From: Mesoplasma chauliocola
GTDB lineage: Bacteria > Bacillota_I > Bacilli_A > Mycoplasmatales > Mycoplasmataceae
Length of the DNA stretch: 64,000 bases
Assembly (NCBI RefSeq): GCF_002290085.1
Contig: NZ_CP023173.1
Location: forward strand, 336,501-400,500
Direction of reading: 5' to 3'
The position numbers were made by a program, and so were the translations under genes. Under the pieces are notes generated by a model. It was not told the origin of the DNA and ran no database searches. It saw nothing but the letters and a program-made list of their open reading frames with translations. Below are positions 45,776 through 59,623 of this stretch, piece by piece. Position 1 is the stretch's first letter. The number at the start of each line of letters is the position of its first letter.

Positions 45776-47256
45776 TGAAAGAAAGAGAATTAATGATGAG
45801 TAATAAAACAGATATCTTTACACCGAAAAAAATAGTTTTAAAAATGCTAGATGAAATTGATTATAAAGGAAAAAAAATTTTAAATAAGAAGATAATAGAT
45901 AATTCATGTGGACAAGGCGCATTTTTAAAAGAAATTATTAAAATTTATATAAAAGAAGCTAAAAAAGAAAATTATTCAAATGATAAAATAAAAAAAATGT
46001 TAGAAAGTAATATTTTTGGTATTGAGATAGAAAAAAAACATTTTAAGCAAACTTTAATAAATTTAGATAATATTGTTGAAAAAGAATTACCGAATTTAAA
46101 AATTAGTTGAAAAATTATTAATCAGGATGCATTAAAAATAGAAGATTTTAATTTTAAAATGGATTACGTAGTTGGAAATCCACCATATTTAAGAATTCAT
46201 AACATGAAGAATATAAATTATAAAGATTTCAGTTTTTCAAATAAAGGAATGTCTGATTTATATTTAATTTTTTTTGAAATCGGAATAAAAATGTTAAATA
46301 ATCAGGGGAAATTAGGGTACATAACTCCAAATTCATATTTTTACTCATTGTCAGCAAAAGAATTAAGATTTTTTTTGTTAAAGGAAAATATGATTCATAA
46401 AATAATAAATTTTGAATCAACTAAAATTTTTTCAAATGCAGATACTTACACAGCAATAACTTTATTGTCAAAGAATAAAAAAGAAAATTCTATAATTTAT
46501 AATAGCAATAATGAAACAACAAAATATACTAATACTTCTCAATTTGTGTTTACTAAAAGCAACATTTTTATTTTTTCAAAAATGAATGAAAATGATACTT
46601 TTAAAAAAATTATAAATGATGAGAACTATGTAAAACATGTAGAAGTCAAAAATGGATTTGCAACTAATTGTAATAACATTTTTATTCCTAGAAATAATGA
46701 GTTAATGGATTTAAAAAATCGAAATTTAATATTAAATGCTGTGAAAATAAAAAAGAAAGGTTGCTCTTTTGAAAAAAGATTTGCAATATTTCCTTATAAA
46801 AACAATAAAATATTAGAACTCAAACAAATTAAAAAAAATAATATAAATGTTTACAAATATTTAATGAATAATCAAGAATTATTAAAAAATAGAAAAATTA
46901 GCCAAAATCAAAATTGATGAGAATATTCAAAAACTCAGGGAATTAATGATTTAAATAGCAAAAAAATAATAATTTCTAATATAATAGACACTAATAAAAA
47001 TATACATTTAGAAAAAGTAAGCGAAAATGTTTTGGTTTATGGATCAGGGTATTATATTAAATCAAAAAAAATTGACATAGAAGCAATACTTAATATTTTT
47101 CTTATTAATGAAAATTTATTTAAAAAATATTTACATTTTTTAAATAAATGTAAGGGTTCTAATTATTATTTTTTTACTTCAAAAGAGTTAGAAAAATTTT
47201 TAAATTATTTAATAGAAAAAAAAATTAAGCAACAAGAAGGTACTAAAAATGAATAG
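45775..47256 (+). CDS. N6-adenine DNA methyltransferase, TaqI/Eco57I-like
   Basis: 493 aa. SAM motif IIDNSCGQGAFLKEI (about 41-55) and catalytic VGNPPYLRIH (about 133-142), order I-IV typical of gamma-class amino-methylases; SDLYLIFFEIGIKMLNNQGKLGYITPNSYF is the usual block after NPPY. The C-terminal 220 residues should be the target-recognition domain, so it can work without a separate S subunit. ATG 45775 overlaps the udk stop; an ATG at 45793 with AAAGAGA upstream is an alternative start. It overlaps the next gene by 8 nt. Confidence 0.88.
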
Positions 47257-49189
47257 AGAAAATACAAATACTGAAAAATTTAAACAATTAATTTTAAATG
47301 AGTTAAATTTGATTGATTTTAAATTAACCCAACAAACAGATTTTACTGAAAAAAATATAAATGAAGGAGATTTAATGACTTTTTTATATTTAAGAGATGT
47401 TTTAAATATTTGTGAAACGATAGATGATTTTGCTGCTATGAGTATTGATGGAACAGGAGATGGAGGTATAGATTATATTTTTTCTAATGAAGAAAATTGT
47501 TACATATTTCAATCAAAGTCAGGGCAAATAAATGTTGATGATTTTGAAGATATTTACAACAAAATCAAATCTTCTTTAATTGATGCTATTAGTAATCAAG
47601 AAAATACTAAGAAGGCAAACTTAGCAGAACAAAATAGAAAAAGAATAAAAACTGAAATTACAAATATTAGAAATATTCAAATATTTGTAATCTCTAAGGC
47701 AATTTCTCATGTTAAAAATGAAGTTAATGAGAAGCAAGTTTTAAATCAAAAAATAGATCAAATTATAAAATATAATCAGCCTGCAGGTTTTTCAAATGTT
47801 AATTTTAGCCTTGAAGCAGTTGAATTTACAAAAAATGAATACTTTTTAGAAAAAGTAATAAGATTAGAAAAAAAAGAAAAAGAAATTAAAAAAGAATTTA
47901 GTTTTAAAATTTCATCAAATTTTACAATAAATAATGCATTAGGCTTACAAGGTGTATTAGTTTCAATGAAAATATATGATATATACAAACTTTATGAAGA
48001 GCATAGAAATAATCTTTTTGGGTTAAACGTTAGAAATTTTTTAGATAACTCAAACTCTAAAGAAAGTAAAAAAGTTAATTCTGAGATTAATAATACTTTA
48101 AAAAATTCACCAGAAGAATTTTGATTTAAAAATAATGGAATTTTTATAATAACAAAAAAACTTGAAATTTACCCTAATAAAATTTTAATTAAAGATTTTT
48201 CAATTATAAATGGTGCACAAACGGTGACAAACATTTATAAGTATATTGATAGTTTGAAAATTAGTAATAATTTAGATAAACCAGAGACTGAAGAAATTGA
48301 AAAACACAAAAAAAGTGTACTTAATTCAGAATTAATTTGCAAAATAGTTGAAGTTTCATCAAATGAAAAAAATTCACTTTTTTTAAATAAAAATTTTAAA
48401 ACGGAAGATTTTATATTAGAACTTGTTAAATCTTCAAATCAACAAAAACCTGTTTCAAATTGAACATTTTTTTATCAAGAAGAATGTGTTGAAAATTTAA
48501 AATTTAAATTTGATATAGAAAATAATAAGCAAAATCAAGAATATACTTTGCTAATAAAAGAAAGCGAAGTTTTTGATAAGAAAAAGACTATGAAACTTGA
48601 TGAATATTGTCAATTAGGAATGGCTATTTTTAAAATAAGACCTGGTTATGCAATTCAAAATAAGAAAAAACTTTTTGACAATAATCAAAGTGGAACCTAT
48701 GAATTTAAAAATGTTTTAGTAGATTCTAATTTACTGAATAATCCATTAGCAGTTTTTGAAATAAAAGAGTTTTATGAATCATACCTAGTTGAGCAAAAAA
48801 AGAAAAAAGACAAGGAGTTAAATACACATTTGACTAGATCAAAAATTTGAATCTTATCTTTGATTTCAATAATGATTTCTATTTTTAGTTGCAATCAAGA
48901 AACTAAAGATAAATTGTATGACTTGCTTGATAAAGAAAAAAATACAGAAGAAGCTTTAGATAATTTATTTTTATTTTTTGAAAGTTTTGAAAAAAATATT
49001 AAAAAAGGATTAATACAAGAAAAGTCTACAAAAAAAATTATTTCATCAATAGATGTTATAATTAATAAACTAATGGAATTTATTAAAGATAATCAAATGA
49101 ATTCAGCTAAATATTTTTATCAAGACAAACAATTTATAACTTTTTTAAAAGAAAACAGAGATTTTTTAATAAAATTTAAAAAAGATTAG
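47249..49189 (+). CDS. AIPR-family defence protein with N-terminal nuclease-like domain
   Basis: 646 aa. Residues about 65-105 carry a nuclease-like pattern: DGTGDGGIDYIF, then CYIFQSKSG (Asp ... Gln-x-Lys as in Mrr/VRR-type cores). The middle matches AIPR (abortive infection phage resistance): EEFWFKNNGIFIITKKLEI and DFSIINGAQTVTNIYKYI near 290-335. The C-terminus is helical. AIPR proteins are found in plasmid- and R-M-linked defence. Overlap with the methylase suggests one functional pair: methylase protects, this protein cuts. That pairing is inference. Confidence 0.82.
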
Positions 49190-49197
49190 TAGATTAA

Positions 49198-51150
<1,953 letters not shown>

Positions 51151-51165
51151 AAAGGAGAAATATAG

Positions 51166-53892
51166 ATGGCAAAAAAAATAGATAATTCAAATATTGAATC
51201 TGAAAAAGGAATAATTAGTTATGCTTTAGAAGATTTAATGGGTGAACGTTTTGGTAGATACGCTAAATACATTATTCAAGAACGTGCATTACCAGATGCT
51301 AGAGATGGTTTAAAACCAGTTCAAAGACGTATTTTATATGCAATGAATGAATTAAATTTAACTTATGATAAACCATATAAAAAGTCAGCTAGAGTTGTTG
51401 GAGAAGTTATTGGTAAGTACCACCCACATGGTGATACTTCAATTTATGATGCAATGGTTCGTATGAGTCAATGATGGAAACTAGGAATGCCTTTAATTGA
51501 TATGCAAGGTAATAATGGTTCTATTGATGGGGATAGTGCTGCTGCAATGCGTTATACTGAAACTCGTTTAGCAAAAATTAGTGACTTAATGTTAGATGAT
51601 TTAAATAAAAATACAGTTAAGTTTGCACCTAACTTTGATGATAGTGAAAAAGAACCAACTGTTTTACCAAGTTATTTCCCTAATATTCTAGTTAATGGTT
51701 CAACAGGGATTGCTGCTGGATATGCCACAAACATGCCTCCACATAACCTTGGTGAAATTATTGATGCAACAATCAGATTAATTAAAACTCCAAATACAAG
51801 AATTGATTCAATTTTAGAAATAGTTAAAGGTCCAGATTTCCCAACTGGGGGAATTGTTCAAGGGCGTAATGGTATTAAAGACGCTTTTAGTACAGGAAAA
51901 GGTAAAGTTATAATTAATTCAAAATGGCATGAAGAAGATAATAATATCATTATTGATGAAATCCCATATGAAGTTGTTAAACAAGATTTAGTTAAAAAAA
52001 TTGGAGATGTTATTGATGCTAATCCAGGTTTAGGAATCTTAGAAGTAAGAGATGAAACTGATCGAAATGGATTAAGAATTGCAATTGATTTAAGTGATAA
52101 AGCTAATCTAGATACTGTTAGAAAGTTTTTATTTAAATCAACTCCATTAAGTATTTCATATAACTATAACAATGTTGCTATTGTTGATTTACAACCAAAA
52201 CAATTAGGCATTATTGAGTTGATTCATGCATATATTGCACACTATAAAGAAGTATTCACATTTAAATCTCAATTTGATTTAAATAAAGCTGAAAAACGTT
52301 TAGAAATTATTTTAGGTCTAATAAAAGCTATGAGTATATTAGATCAAGTTATTTCAGTAATTAGAAGTTCAACAAATAGAAGTGATGCGATTGAAAACTT
52401 AGTTTCAAAATTTAGTTTTTCTCAACCTCAAGCAGCTGCTATTGTTGATATGAGACTTTATCGTTTAACTTCAACTGATGTGGTTAAATTGCAAAATGAA
52501 AAAGCAGAATTAGATGTAACTATCAGTAATTTAAAATCAATTTTAAATAGTTCAGAAGTTATGGATAATGAAATCATAAGTCGTTTAAAAGAAGTTAAAA
52601 AACAATTCCCTACACCAAGAAAATCTGTTGTTCAAGACATGGTTGAAAATCTTGATGTTGAACAAAAAGAAGTATTAGTTGAAAAAGAGTTCAATTTATG
52701 AGTTTCAAAAGATGGATATTTAAAAGCTATTGAGTCAAAAATTATTAACAAAAATGATCCTTCTGTATTTGGTAGAAAACCAAATGACATGTGAATTGCA
52801 ACTGGAGAAGTTAATAACTTGCAACATCTAATTTTAATTACTAACAGAGGAACTTATTATTCAATTCCTTTATATAAATTACCAATGAGTAGATGAAGAG
52901 ACATGGGAGTTCATGTTAATACTATTGCTACAATGGATCCAAACGAGCAAATTATTAGTGCATTTGTAGTTAATGAGTTTGCTGAAGCATTACAACAAAT
53001 ACTAATTACAAGTAAAAATGGAAATATTAAGCGTATTCCAGTTAAAGATTTAGAAACAAAAATCTTTACTCGTGCATTTAGAATTATGAAATTAGATGCA
53101 GCTGATGAAATTGTGAGTGCTAGTCTAATCACTTCAAAAACTAGAACTTGTGGAATTATTACAAGAAATGGTTATGGAGTAAGATATCATATTGAAGATA
53201 TTCCAGTTCAAGGAACTAATTCAAAAGGGGTTAAAGCAGCTAATTTAAAAGAAGATTATATAGTTGCAGGTTTAGGATTAACAAGTGAAGATACTATTAT
53301 GTATTTAACTGAAAAAGATGGAGTTAAAAAATTCAGGAATGAAGATTTACCAATCTATATTAGACCAAAACGTGGAGTAAGAGTATTACCAGAACGTAAA
53401 CGTGGAACTGAATACATTACATTTGTATTTAATTTTAATGCAAATGAAGAAAATATTATTAAAGCAATTGATAAGCAAGACATGTATCAAGAAGTTAATG
53501 TAAATAAATATCGTCATATTGAATTAACTAGTGTAACTGGGGATTTTGATGTAAAAGATGTGGCATTTGCAAGTTTAGGTGAGTTTAATATAGTTAAACC
53601 AAACGATATGCCACCAGGTGCTTTAAATGCTGATGATGATGCAGAGGGATATGTATCTAAAGAAGAAATTAGAGCACGTCAAGAGGCTAATAAAGGCAAA
53701 GTGTCAGCTAAAGTAGTGGTAAGTAAAAATGTTAAAGAAGAAAGCGCAAAACGTATTCAATCTTTAACTGGTGGTTTAAGTGATTTACTTGGAGATATTT
53801 CTTCAGTATTAGGAACACCAAGCAAACCAAAACCTAAAAAAGAAACTAAAGATGAATTTCAATTAGATCTTAGTGATCTATTAGAAGAATAA
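51166..53892 (+). CDS. parC: DNA topoisomerase IV subunit A
   Basis: DNA-cutting subunit. 908 aa. Quinolone-region block [26 protein letters not shown] (about 78-103), catalytic Tyr in [11 protein letters not shown] (about 124-134), [19 protein letters not shown]. The C-terminal domain lacks the GyrA box QRRGGxG and ends in a Lys-rich linker plus [13 protein letters not shown]. It starts 15 bp after parE behind AAAGGAG and is closed by a strong terminator. Confidence 0.95.
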
Positions 53893-53924
53893 AATTAATT
53901 TAATATTTCTTAATTTAATATAAT

Positions 53925-53966
53925 AAACCCTTAGATTTACAATAAAAGTAAATCTAAGGGTTTAAA
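53925..53966. terminator. Bidirectional terminator between parC and the minus-strand helicase
   Basis: Perfect 16-bp arms AAACCCTTAGATTTAC (53925-53940) / complement (53948-53963) with A-rich and T-rich flanks, suitable for both convergent units. Confidence 0.9.
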
Positions 53967-53967
53967 A

Positions 53968-56432
53968 TTATTTATTATTTTTAATTGCATTAATTAATGC
54001 TATTTCTTTATTTCATTTTTGAGTTTGCTCTTCAAAATTATCAATGACAAATTTCTGAGTTTCTGCATTTCAAAAAATTTCAAGATTTTCTTTTGCTCTT
54101 GTTATTGCTGTATAAAATATATCATGTGTCATATTTGTTTTATCGTCGTCAGTTATTACTAATTTAACATTTTTATATTCAAGACCTTGCGCTCTATGAA
54201 TTGAAGTTACATATGAAACTGTAAATGGTATCTCGTTTAAACCACTTAAATCATCATTATCAGTATTAATAGTATTTAAAATTGAAAAACCAATTAAAGA
54301 TTTACTTTCATCTTGATTTTTTTGATTTTTCCTTTCAAATTATTATGTAATCATTTTGAAAATCTATTGTTCTCATTAAAAATAATTGGGTCGTTAATTT
54401 TAAAAGAATTTACTCCTATTTGAAAAGCAACATTATTGTTTTTTTCTTGAAATATACTGTTTAAATTATTTATACCAAGTAATCCACCATATTTTAGACA
54501 CAATATAATTTGATCATCTTCAAAATTCGAATTAAAAATTGACTCTAATGATTTTGAAATTTTAAATCTTTCAGTTAATGCAAGAATATCATCACTGAAA
54601 TCACGAACATTTTTTCAATATTCTTGTAAATCAGTATTCTCTGTTCTATGATTTCCTTCTAGTTCAAAAATTGAACTTTTGGTAAGCATTTTCTTAGAAA
54701 TTTGAAATCAATTACCAAACTTAATTGGTTCAATTTGATATACATCACCTATAAACATTGCAACTTCAAATTCAGTTTGATCTAAAACCTTAAGCATCTC
54801 TTCATTATTTACAAAACCAGATTCTTCAATTATTAATAGATTGCATTTTTTATCATTTTTTTGTTACGAATATAACTAGATATTGTACTAAATAATGCTT
54901 TGTTCTTGCTTGCATTTTTTTTTTAAGGTTTTGAATTGCTGAATTACTAGTTGAAAGATATATTTTTTCAAAATTATCAAAAATATTAGAAACAACATTT
55001 GCCAAGAAAGTTTTTCCTGTTCCAGCGGGTCCATAAATTAAAGCTATTCTAGAATTTTTGAATAACATTTCTAAAATTTTTCTTTTTGATTCATTTTCAA
55101 TATTTAGGGTAGATGAATTATTATTTAATGAATCAATTATGAAAGCATTATAATCAATAGGTATCTCTAAACTTTTTTTATTTAGTTCATCCATTATTTG
55201 TAATGTAGTTTCTAAAAAAATATGCATATAAACATATTTTTCTTTGTATATAAAAAGTTCAGATTCTTTATATGTTGGATAGTCCAATTTTTTATTAAAA
55301 TTATTAATATATATATTTATTTTTTCAATGTCAACTAAATTATTGATGTCATTAAAAATTTTTTTATTTGTTATTGTCTCATTTTTAATTTTTCGAGCAA
55401 ACAACTCATCTTTTCTATCATTAAAATCATTAATTGCATGTATTAAATTACTTAATTCACTATTATAACTTTTTGGATTCATAAAAAGCGGTAAATTTTC
55501 AAAAGGTAAAGCGCCATTGTTTGTCTTAAGAGCGTTTAAATTTTGAATATTAGAAGATAATTGAGCCTTAATTACTTCATTTCTAATTTTATATAATAAG
55601 TAACTCAATAGATTTTGACCATTCATTTCTTGCAAAATTATTATTCTACATCTTTTTAAAATTTGACTTATTAAAAAATTACTTTTGGCTCCTTCAGATA
55701 TCTTATTAATTATTGAATTAAACTCTGAATCTTCTTGTTTTACTAAATCTAATATATTTATATTATTTGTCATTAATATTTGCATTAAGTTTTTGTATTC
55801 AGTAGATGTAGTTTTTATTAAATTTTTTTGATCTAATGTTTTTACCAAAAAACCTATATTATCCAATTCACAGGGTCTAATACTTGGGAATCAGCCTACA
55901 ATTAGTAAAACTTTTGTTAATACACCGTGATAATTTATGTTGATTGCTGTTAGATTAATTTTAATTGAAAAATTGTCTGGTAATTTAACTCTAGAATAAG
56001 CAATCTTTTTATTAAATTTTGATATTTTATCTTGTGAATTTGTGAAAGTAACTTCATATATAAAATTACCATCAATGTAAATTATTTTTTCTTTAATAAT
56101 ATAATATCTGTCATTAAAATTTATTTCTATTTTGCTATATTTCCGATTTCTTCATAAATATTATCTTGTAATCCGCTTGGAATACTTCCAGCTGCTACCA
56201 AAATATCTTCAGGTTTTAAATTAACTCTTAAGAAATCTTTTAATTCATTTATTATTTTTTCAATTAGTTTTCTAATATAACTATTTATATTTTGCAAAAT
56301 TTGTTTTTTATATTCTTCTGATATCTCTTTTGAAATTCTTTTTATTTCCTTATCTATATTTTTATCTTCAATAAATAAATCTCCTTTTATTTTTTTAATA
56401 TTTAAGTTTTCTAAAATTTCATTATCTTTCAT
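53968..56432 (-). pseudogene. SF1 (UvrD/RecD-like) helicase gene broken by four frameshifts
   Basis: Read on the minus strand from ATG 56432 (behind AAAGGAGAT) to TAA 53968. One continuous ~820-aa helicase appears only if the frame is corrected four times: at 56130-56133, 54915-54924, 54856-54862 and 54326-54330. Each site is an A-run on the coding strand and each correction adds one A. Restored motifs: Walker A YGPAGTGKT, motif II LLIIEESG, motif III MFIGDVYQIEPIKFGNWF, EGNHRT, motif V VTSIHRAQGLEYKNV, motif VI FYTAITRAKENL. The N-terminal 200 residues are not recognised. Either a recent pseudogene, a phase-variable gene, or under-called homopolymers in the assembly. The intact pieces are 56127-56432 and 54853 to about 56130. 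Confidence 0.75.
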
Positions 56433-56559
56433 ATTTTATCTCCTTTTCTATATAAAATTAATTTATAATAAAAAGTATATTTATTCTTATATTTTTTGCT
56501 TTAAAATTTAATCTAAATAAAAATATTTAGCCAGTATATAATATTAAAAAAGAGGAAAT
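56433..56559. promoter_or_regulatory. Divergent promoter region between two helicase genes
   Basis: Plus strand: TATAAT (56537-56542) and GAGGAAA ribosome site. Minus strand: an AAAGGAGAT ribosome site (about 56441-56449) and AT-rich -10 candidates near 56460-56480. The two genes could be co-regulated. Confidence 0.5.
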
Positions 56560-59133
56560 ATGCAGAACGGTAAAAATAATTTTAAAATTTGATTAAAAAT
56601 ATCGAATGATTTGTCAACTATTGTTGAGAAATATGATATTAAATTTGATTTACAAGAACAATGGGAAAATAATGATAATAAAATTCAAAGATCGGAAGAA
56701 AACAATAGAAGTCCTTATTCATCTATTATTTATTTTTTAAATATGACTTTAAAGGGAACATATGAAAATCTAAATAAAGATTCTGTTCTTTATTATTTTT
56801 TAAATGGAAAAAACAAAAAAAACAACAATTGAAATGAAAAAACATATATTTACCCGTTTGGTATTAATAATAGCCAAAAAAAAGCGGTAGAAAATTCATT
56901 TAAGTCTAATATTTCTATCATTCAAGGACCACCTGGAACAGGAAAAACACAAACAATATTAAATATTATTGCTAATGTTATAATTGAAAATAAAACAGTT
57001 GCTGTTGTTTCAAACAATAATGCTGCTATTGAAAATGTCTTTGAAAAATTAAAATCAAAAATAACAAGTGAAGGTAAAAAAGAAAATTTTCTTGATGATT
57101 TATGATTTTTAGCAAGTTTTTTAGGAAAAAAAGAAAATAATATTAAATATTTTTCTGATGAAAATTTAAGAATATTAAATCAGGCTCAAGAAGAGTGAAA
57201 AGAAGTTTTTGAAAATTCTAACTTTTGAATAAATAATGAAAATTTCCAAAAAAATAAATTAAAAATTAAACAATTAATAAACGAAATTGAAGAAGTTCAA
57301 AAAGTTACCGAAAGAATTTTGGAAAATAAAAACAGACTTAACAAATTAGTAAAAGAAAAAGAACTTTTTGCGTTTAATGTTAACTTGCAATCTAAAAATG
57401 ATAAAAAATTACTTAAATTATCACTAGAAAAAATTAAGAAACTTCATATAGATTTAAAAATGTACAGTAAAGAAAAAATTTCATGATGATTTAAATTTAA
57501 AACACGAATATTTTTAGGAATTAAAAAATCTTTTTTTGAAACGGATTTTATTTCAGAACTATATTTTCACATTCTCAACAAAAAAATAAATCAAATTAAA
57601 CTAACTATTAAAATAGATGAAAAATATTTAAAAAAAGTTGAAAAAAATCAGATTGAAAAACTTGTTAGACTTTCTAAAGAAATTTTGTTTACAAAAATTT
57701 ATAAAAATAATATGTTGGATGAAAAAATAAATTTAAGCAGTGAAGATTTTAGAAAAATTATTAGAATTAATGAATTTAATAAATTTATAAAAAAACGTCC
57801 TATTGTATTGAGTACTATATATTCTCTAATGAACTCTAAAAATAATTCCGTATTATATGATTATTTAATTATTGATGAAGCTTCTCAAACAGATATGCTT
57901 GCTTGTATAGGAGCAATGGCATGTGCAAAAAATATTATAGTTGTTGGAGACTTAAAACAACTTCCACAAGTAGATAATAAAATCTTTAAAAAATATTTTG
58001 ATATGAATATATATAATATAGATTCAGGATATGAATATTATGGAAATAATATTTTAAAATCATTATTAACAATATACAAAGACAAAATACCAACTCAATT
58101 ATTAAGAGAACATTATAGATGCCATCCTGGAATAATTGGATTTTGCAATGAAAAATACTATGATAACCAACTTATAATTATGACTGAAGAAAAAGACAAG
58201 ACCAATCCATTTGAGACAATAGCTGGTGAGTCACTTTATTACAATGATACTAATAAAACAAGTAAAAAAGAAATTCAAAATATTAAAAACTACTTAGTAA
58301 ATAATAATATTAGTGATATCGGCATTATAACCCCTTTTAGAAATCAAGCAAATTTACTTTCAAGTCAAGTTGGATCTGAAAAAATATTGGCTGATACAAT
58401 TCATAAATTTCAAGGACAGGAAAAGGATAATATATTATTTGCTGTTACCAAAGCAAAAATTGAAGGTAGATCAGACTTTGTTTCTAATTCACAACTTATT
58501 AATGTTGCTGTTTCAAGAGCTAAAAATAAATTTATACTAGTACATGCTGGTAATCTTGAAGAAACACCAGATAATGATATAAAAGATTTGCTAAAATACA
58601 TTAAATATAATTATCCTGACACAATTAATAATATTGCTAAAAATTCAGAATTTTATATGTTATCAAAAGAGTTTAATAATGATCTTTTAAACGCAATAAA
58701 AGAATATAAATTATCTCATAGTGATTGTACAAGTCAGCCAAGTGAAATTATTGTACATAATATTTTAGAAGAAATTATTAAAGAAGAACATTATCAGCAC
58801 TTAGACATAACTTTATTTAAAAAACTTAGCTTATTAGTTCCTGACGCAATTGATTCAAAAAAATTTAATGAAAAAGAATTAAAATTTTTAAAACATCATT
58901 GAGCTCATGTAGATTTTTTAGTTTATGATAAATTTAGTCATAAGCCTGTTTTGGTTATTGAAGTAGATGGTTTAACATTTCATAAAAGACAAAAACAAGT
59001 ATGAAGGGATGAAATAAAAGATAAAGCTCTAAAAATCCAGAATATTCCAATTATTAGAATTTCAACAGCAACAACAGAAAACATAAAATCAAATATAAAA
59101 AATGAACTTTTTAAAATCAAAGAAAAGGAATAA
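56560..59133 (+). CDS. Upf1/DNA2-like SF1 helicase with C-terminal nuclease domain
   Basis: 857 aa. Walker A IIQGPPGTGKTQT (about 125-137), a 250-residue helical insertion, motif II LIIDEASQTDM (about 439-449), motif III VGDLKQLPQV, REHYRCHPGIIGF, ADTIHKFQGQEKDNI (about 612-626), VAVSRAKNKF. The last 100 residues fit the Vsr/DUF2726-like PD-(D/E)xK fold: HVDFLVYD (Asp), VLVIEVDGLTFHKRQKQ, WRDEIKDKAL, IPIIRIS. Helicase-nuclease fusions of this form occur in defence islands. Intact, with many UGA Trp codons. It is divergent from the broken helicase. Confidence 0.88.
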
Positions 59134-59189
59134 AATGAAAGATATAATATAATAATGAAATAAAAAAACTATTGATAATATGTTAATTA

Positions 59190-59503
59190 ATTTAAAAAAA
59201 GATCAATTTTAAAGAATCAGTTAATGAAAATGAATTATATAGTTTAATCGGTGCAACTCCAATGATTGGGTTAATGATACAGTTGAAGTTGTGTTTAGTG
59301 ATGAAAAAGCTAAAGTACTATATAACTGAGCACAAGAAAAAGGACTTGCTTATTTATCAATGTAATCAATTAATGATGATTGAGGAAAATCATTACATGG
59401 AAAAGAAGTTAATAAATCTTTATTAACTCATGGTCTATGATACTTAAATCAATATGATTTTAGTAAAATATTTGTTGGTGATTGATCATCAATTCAAAAA
59501 TAA
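59190..59503 (+). pseudogene. Remnant of a GH18 chitinase
   Basis: The C-terminal end of a family-18 chitinase is readable: ELYSLIGATPMIG, then (after a missing base near 59261) NDTVEVVFSDEKAKVLYNWAQEKGLAYLSM, then a TAA where a Trp is expected, then SINDDWGKSLHGKEV and WYLNQYDFSKIFVGDWSSIQK to a TAA. The pattern 'TPMIGxND ... KGxxxLSMWSxNRD' is characteristic of bacterial ChiD/ChiC-type chitinases. No start, frameshift and stop: a dead fragment. Upstream 59134-59189 holds nothing I recognise. Confidence 0.7.
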
Positions 59504-59504
59504 C

Positions 59505-59560
59505 TTAAAAACTAATTATTAATTTAATTTATAATGATTAATTAATCTAGTTTTTTTTTA
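59505..59560 (+). terminator. Terminator retained after the chitinase remnant
   Basis: AAAACTA (about 59508-59514) pairs with TAGTTTT near 59548, with AT-rich inner pairing, followed by a T-run. Confidence 0.55.
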
Positions 59561-59584
59561 CTTTTAATCAAGAATGAACTATAT

Positions 59585-59590
59585 TATAAT
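59585..59590 (+). promoter_or_regulatory. -10 box for the AAA ATPase gene
   Basis: TATAAT 34 bp before the ATG at 59624; GAGGA (59611-59615) is the ribosome site. An out-of-frame ATG at 59617 precedes the real one. Confidence 0.5.
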
Positions 59591-59623
59591 TATTTTAATA
59601 AATAAGAAAAGAGGATATGCAAA

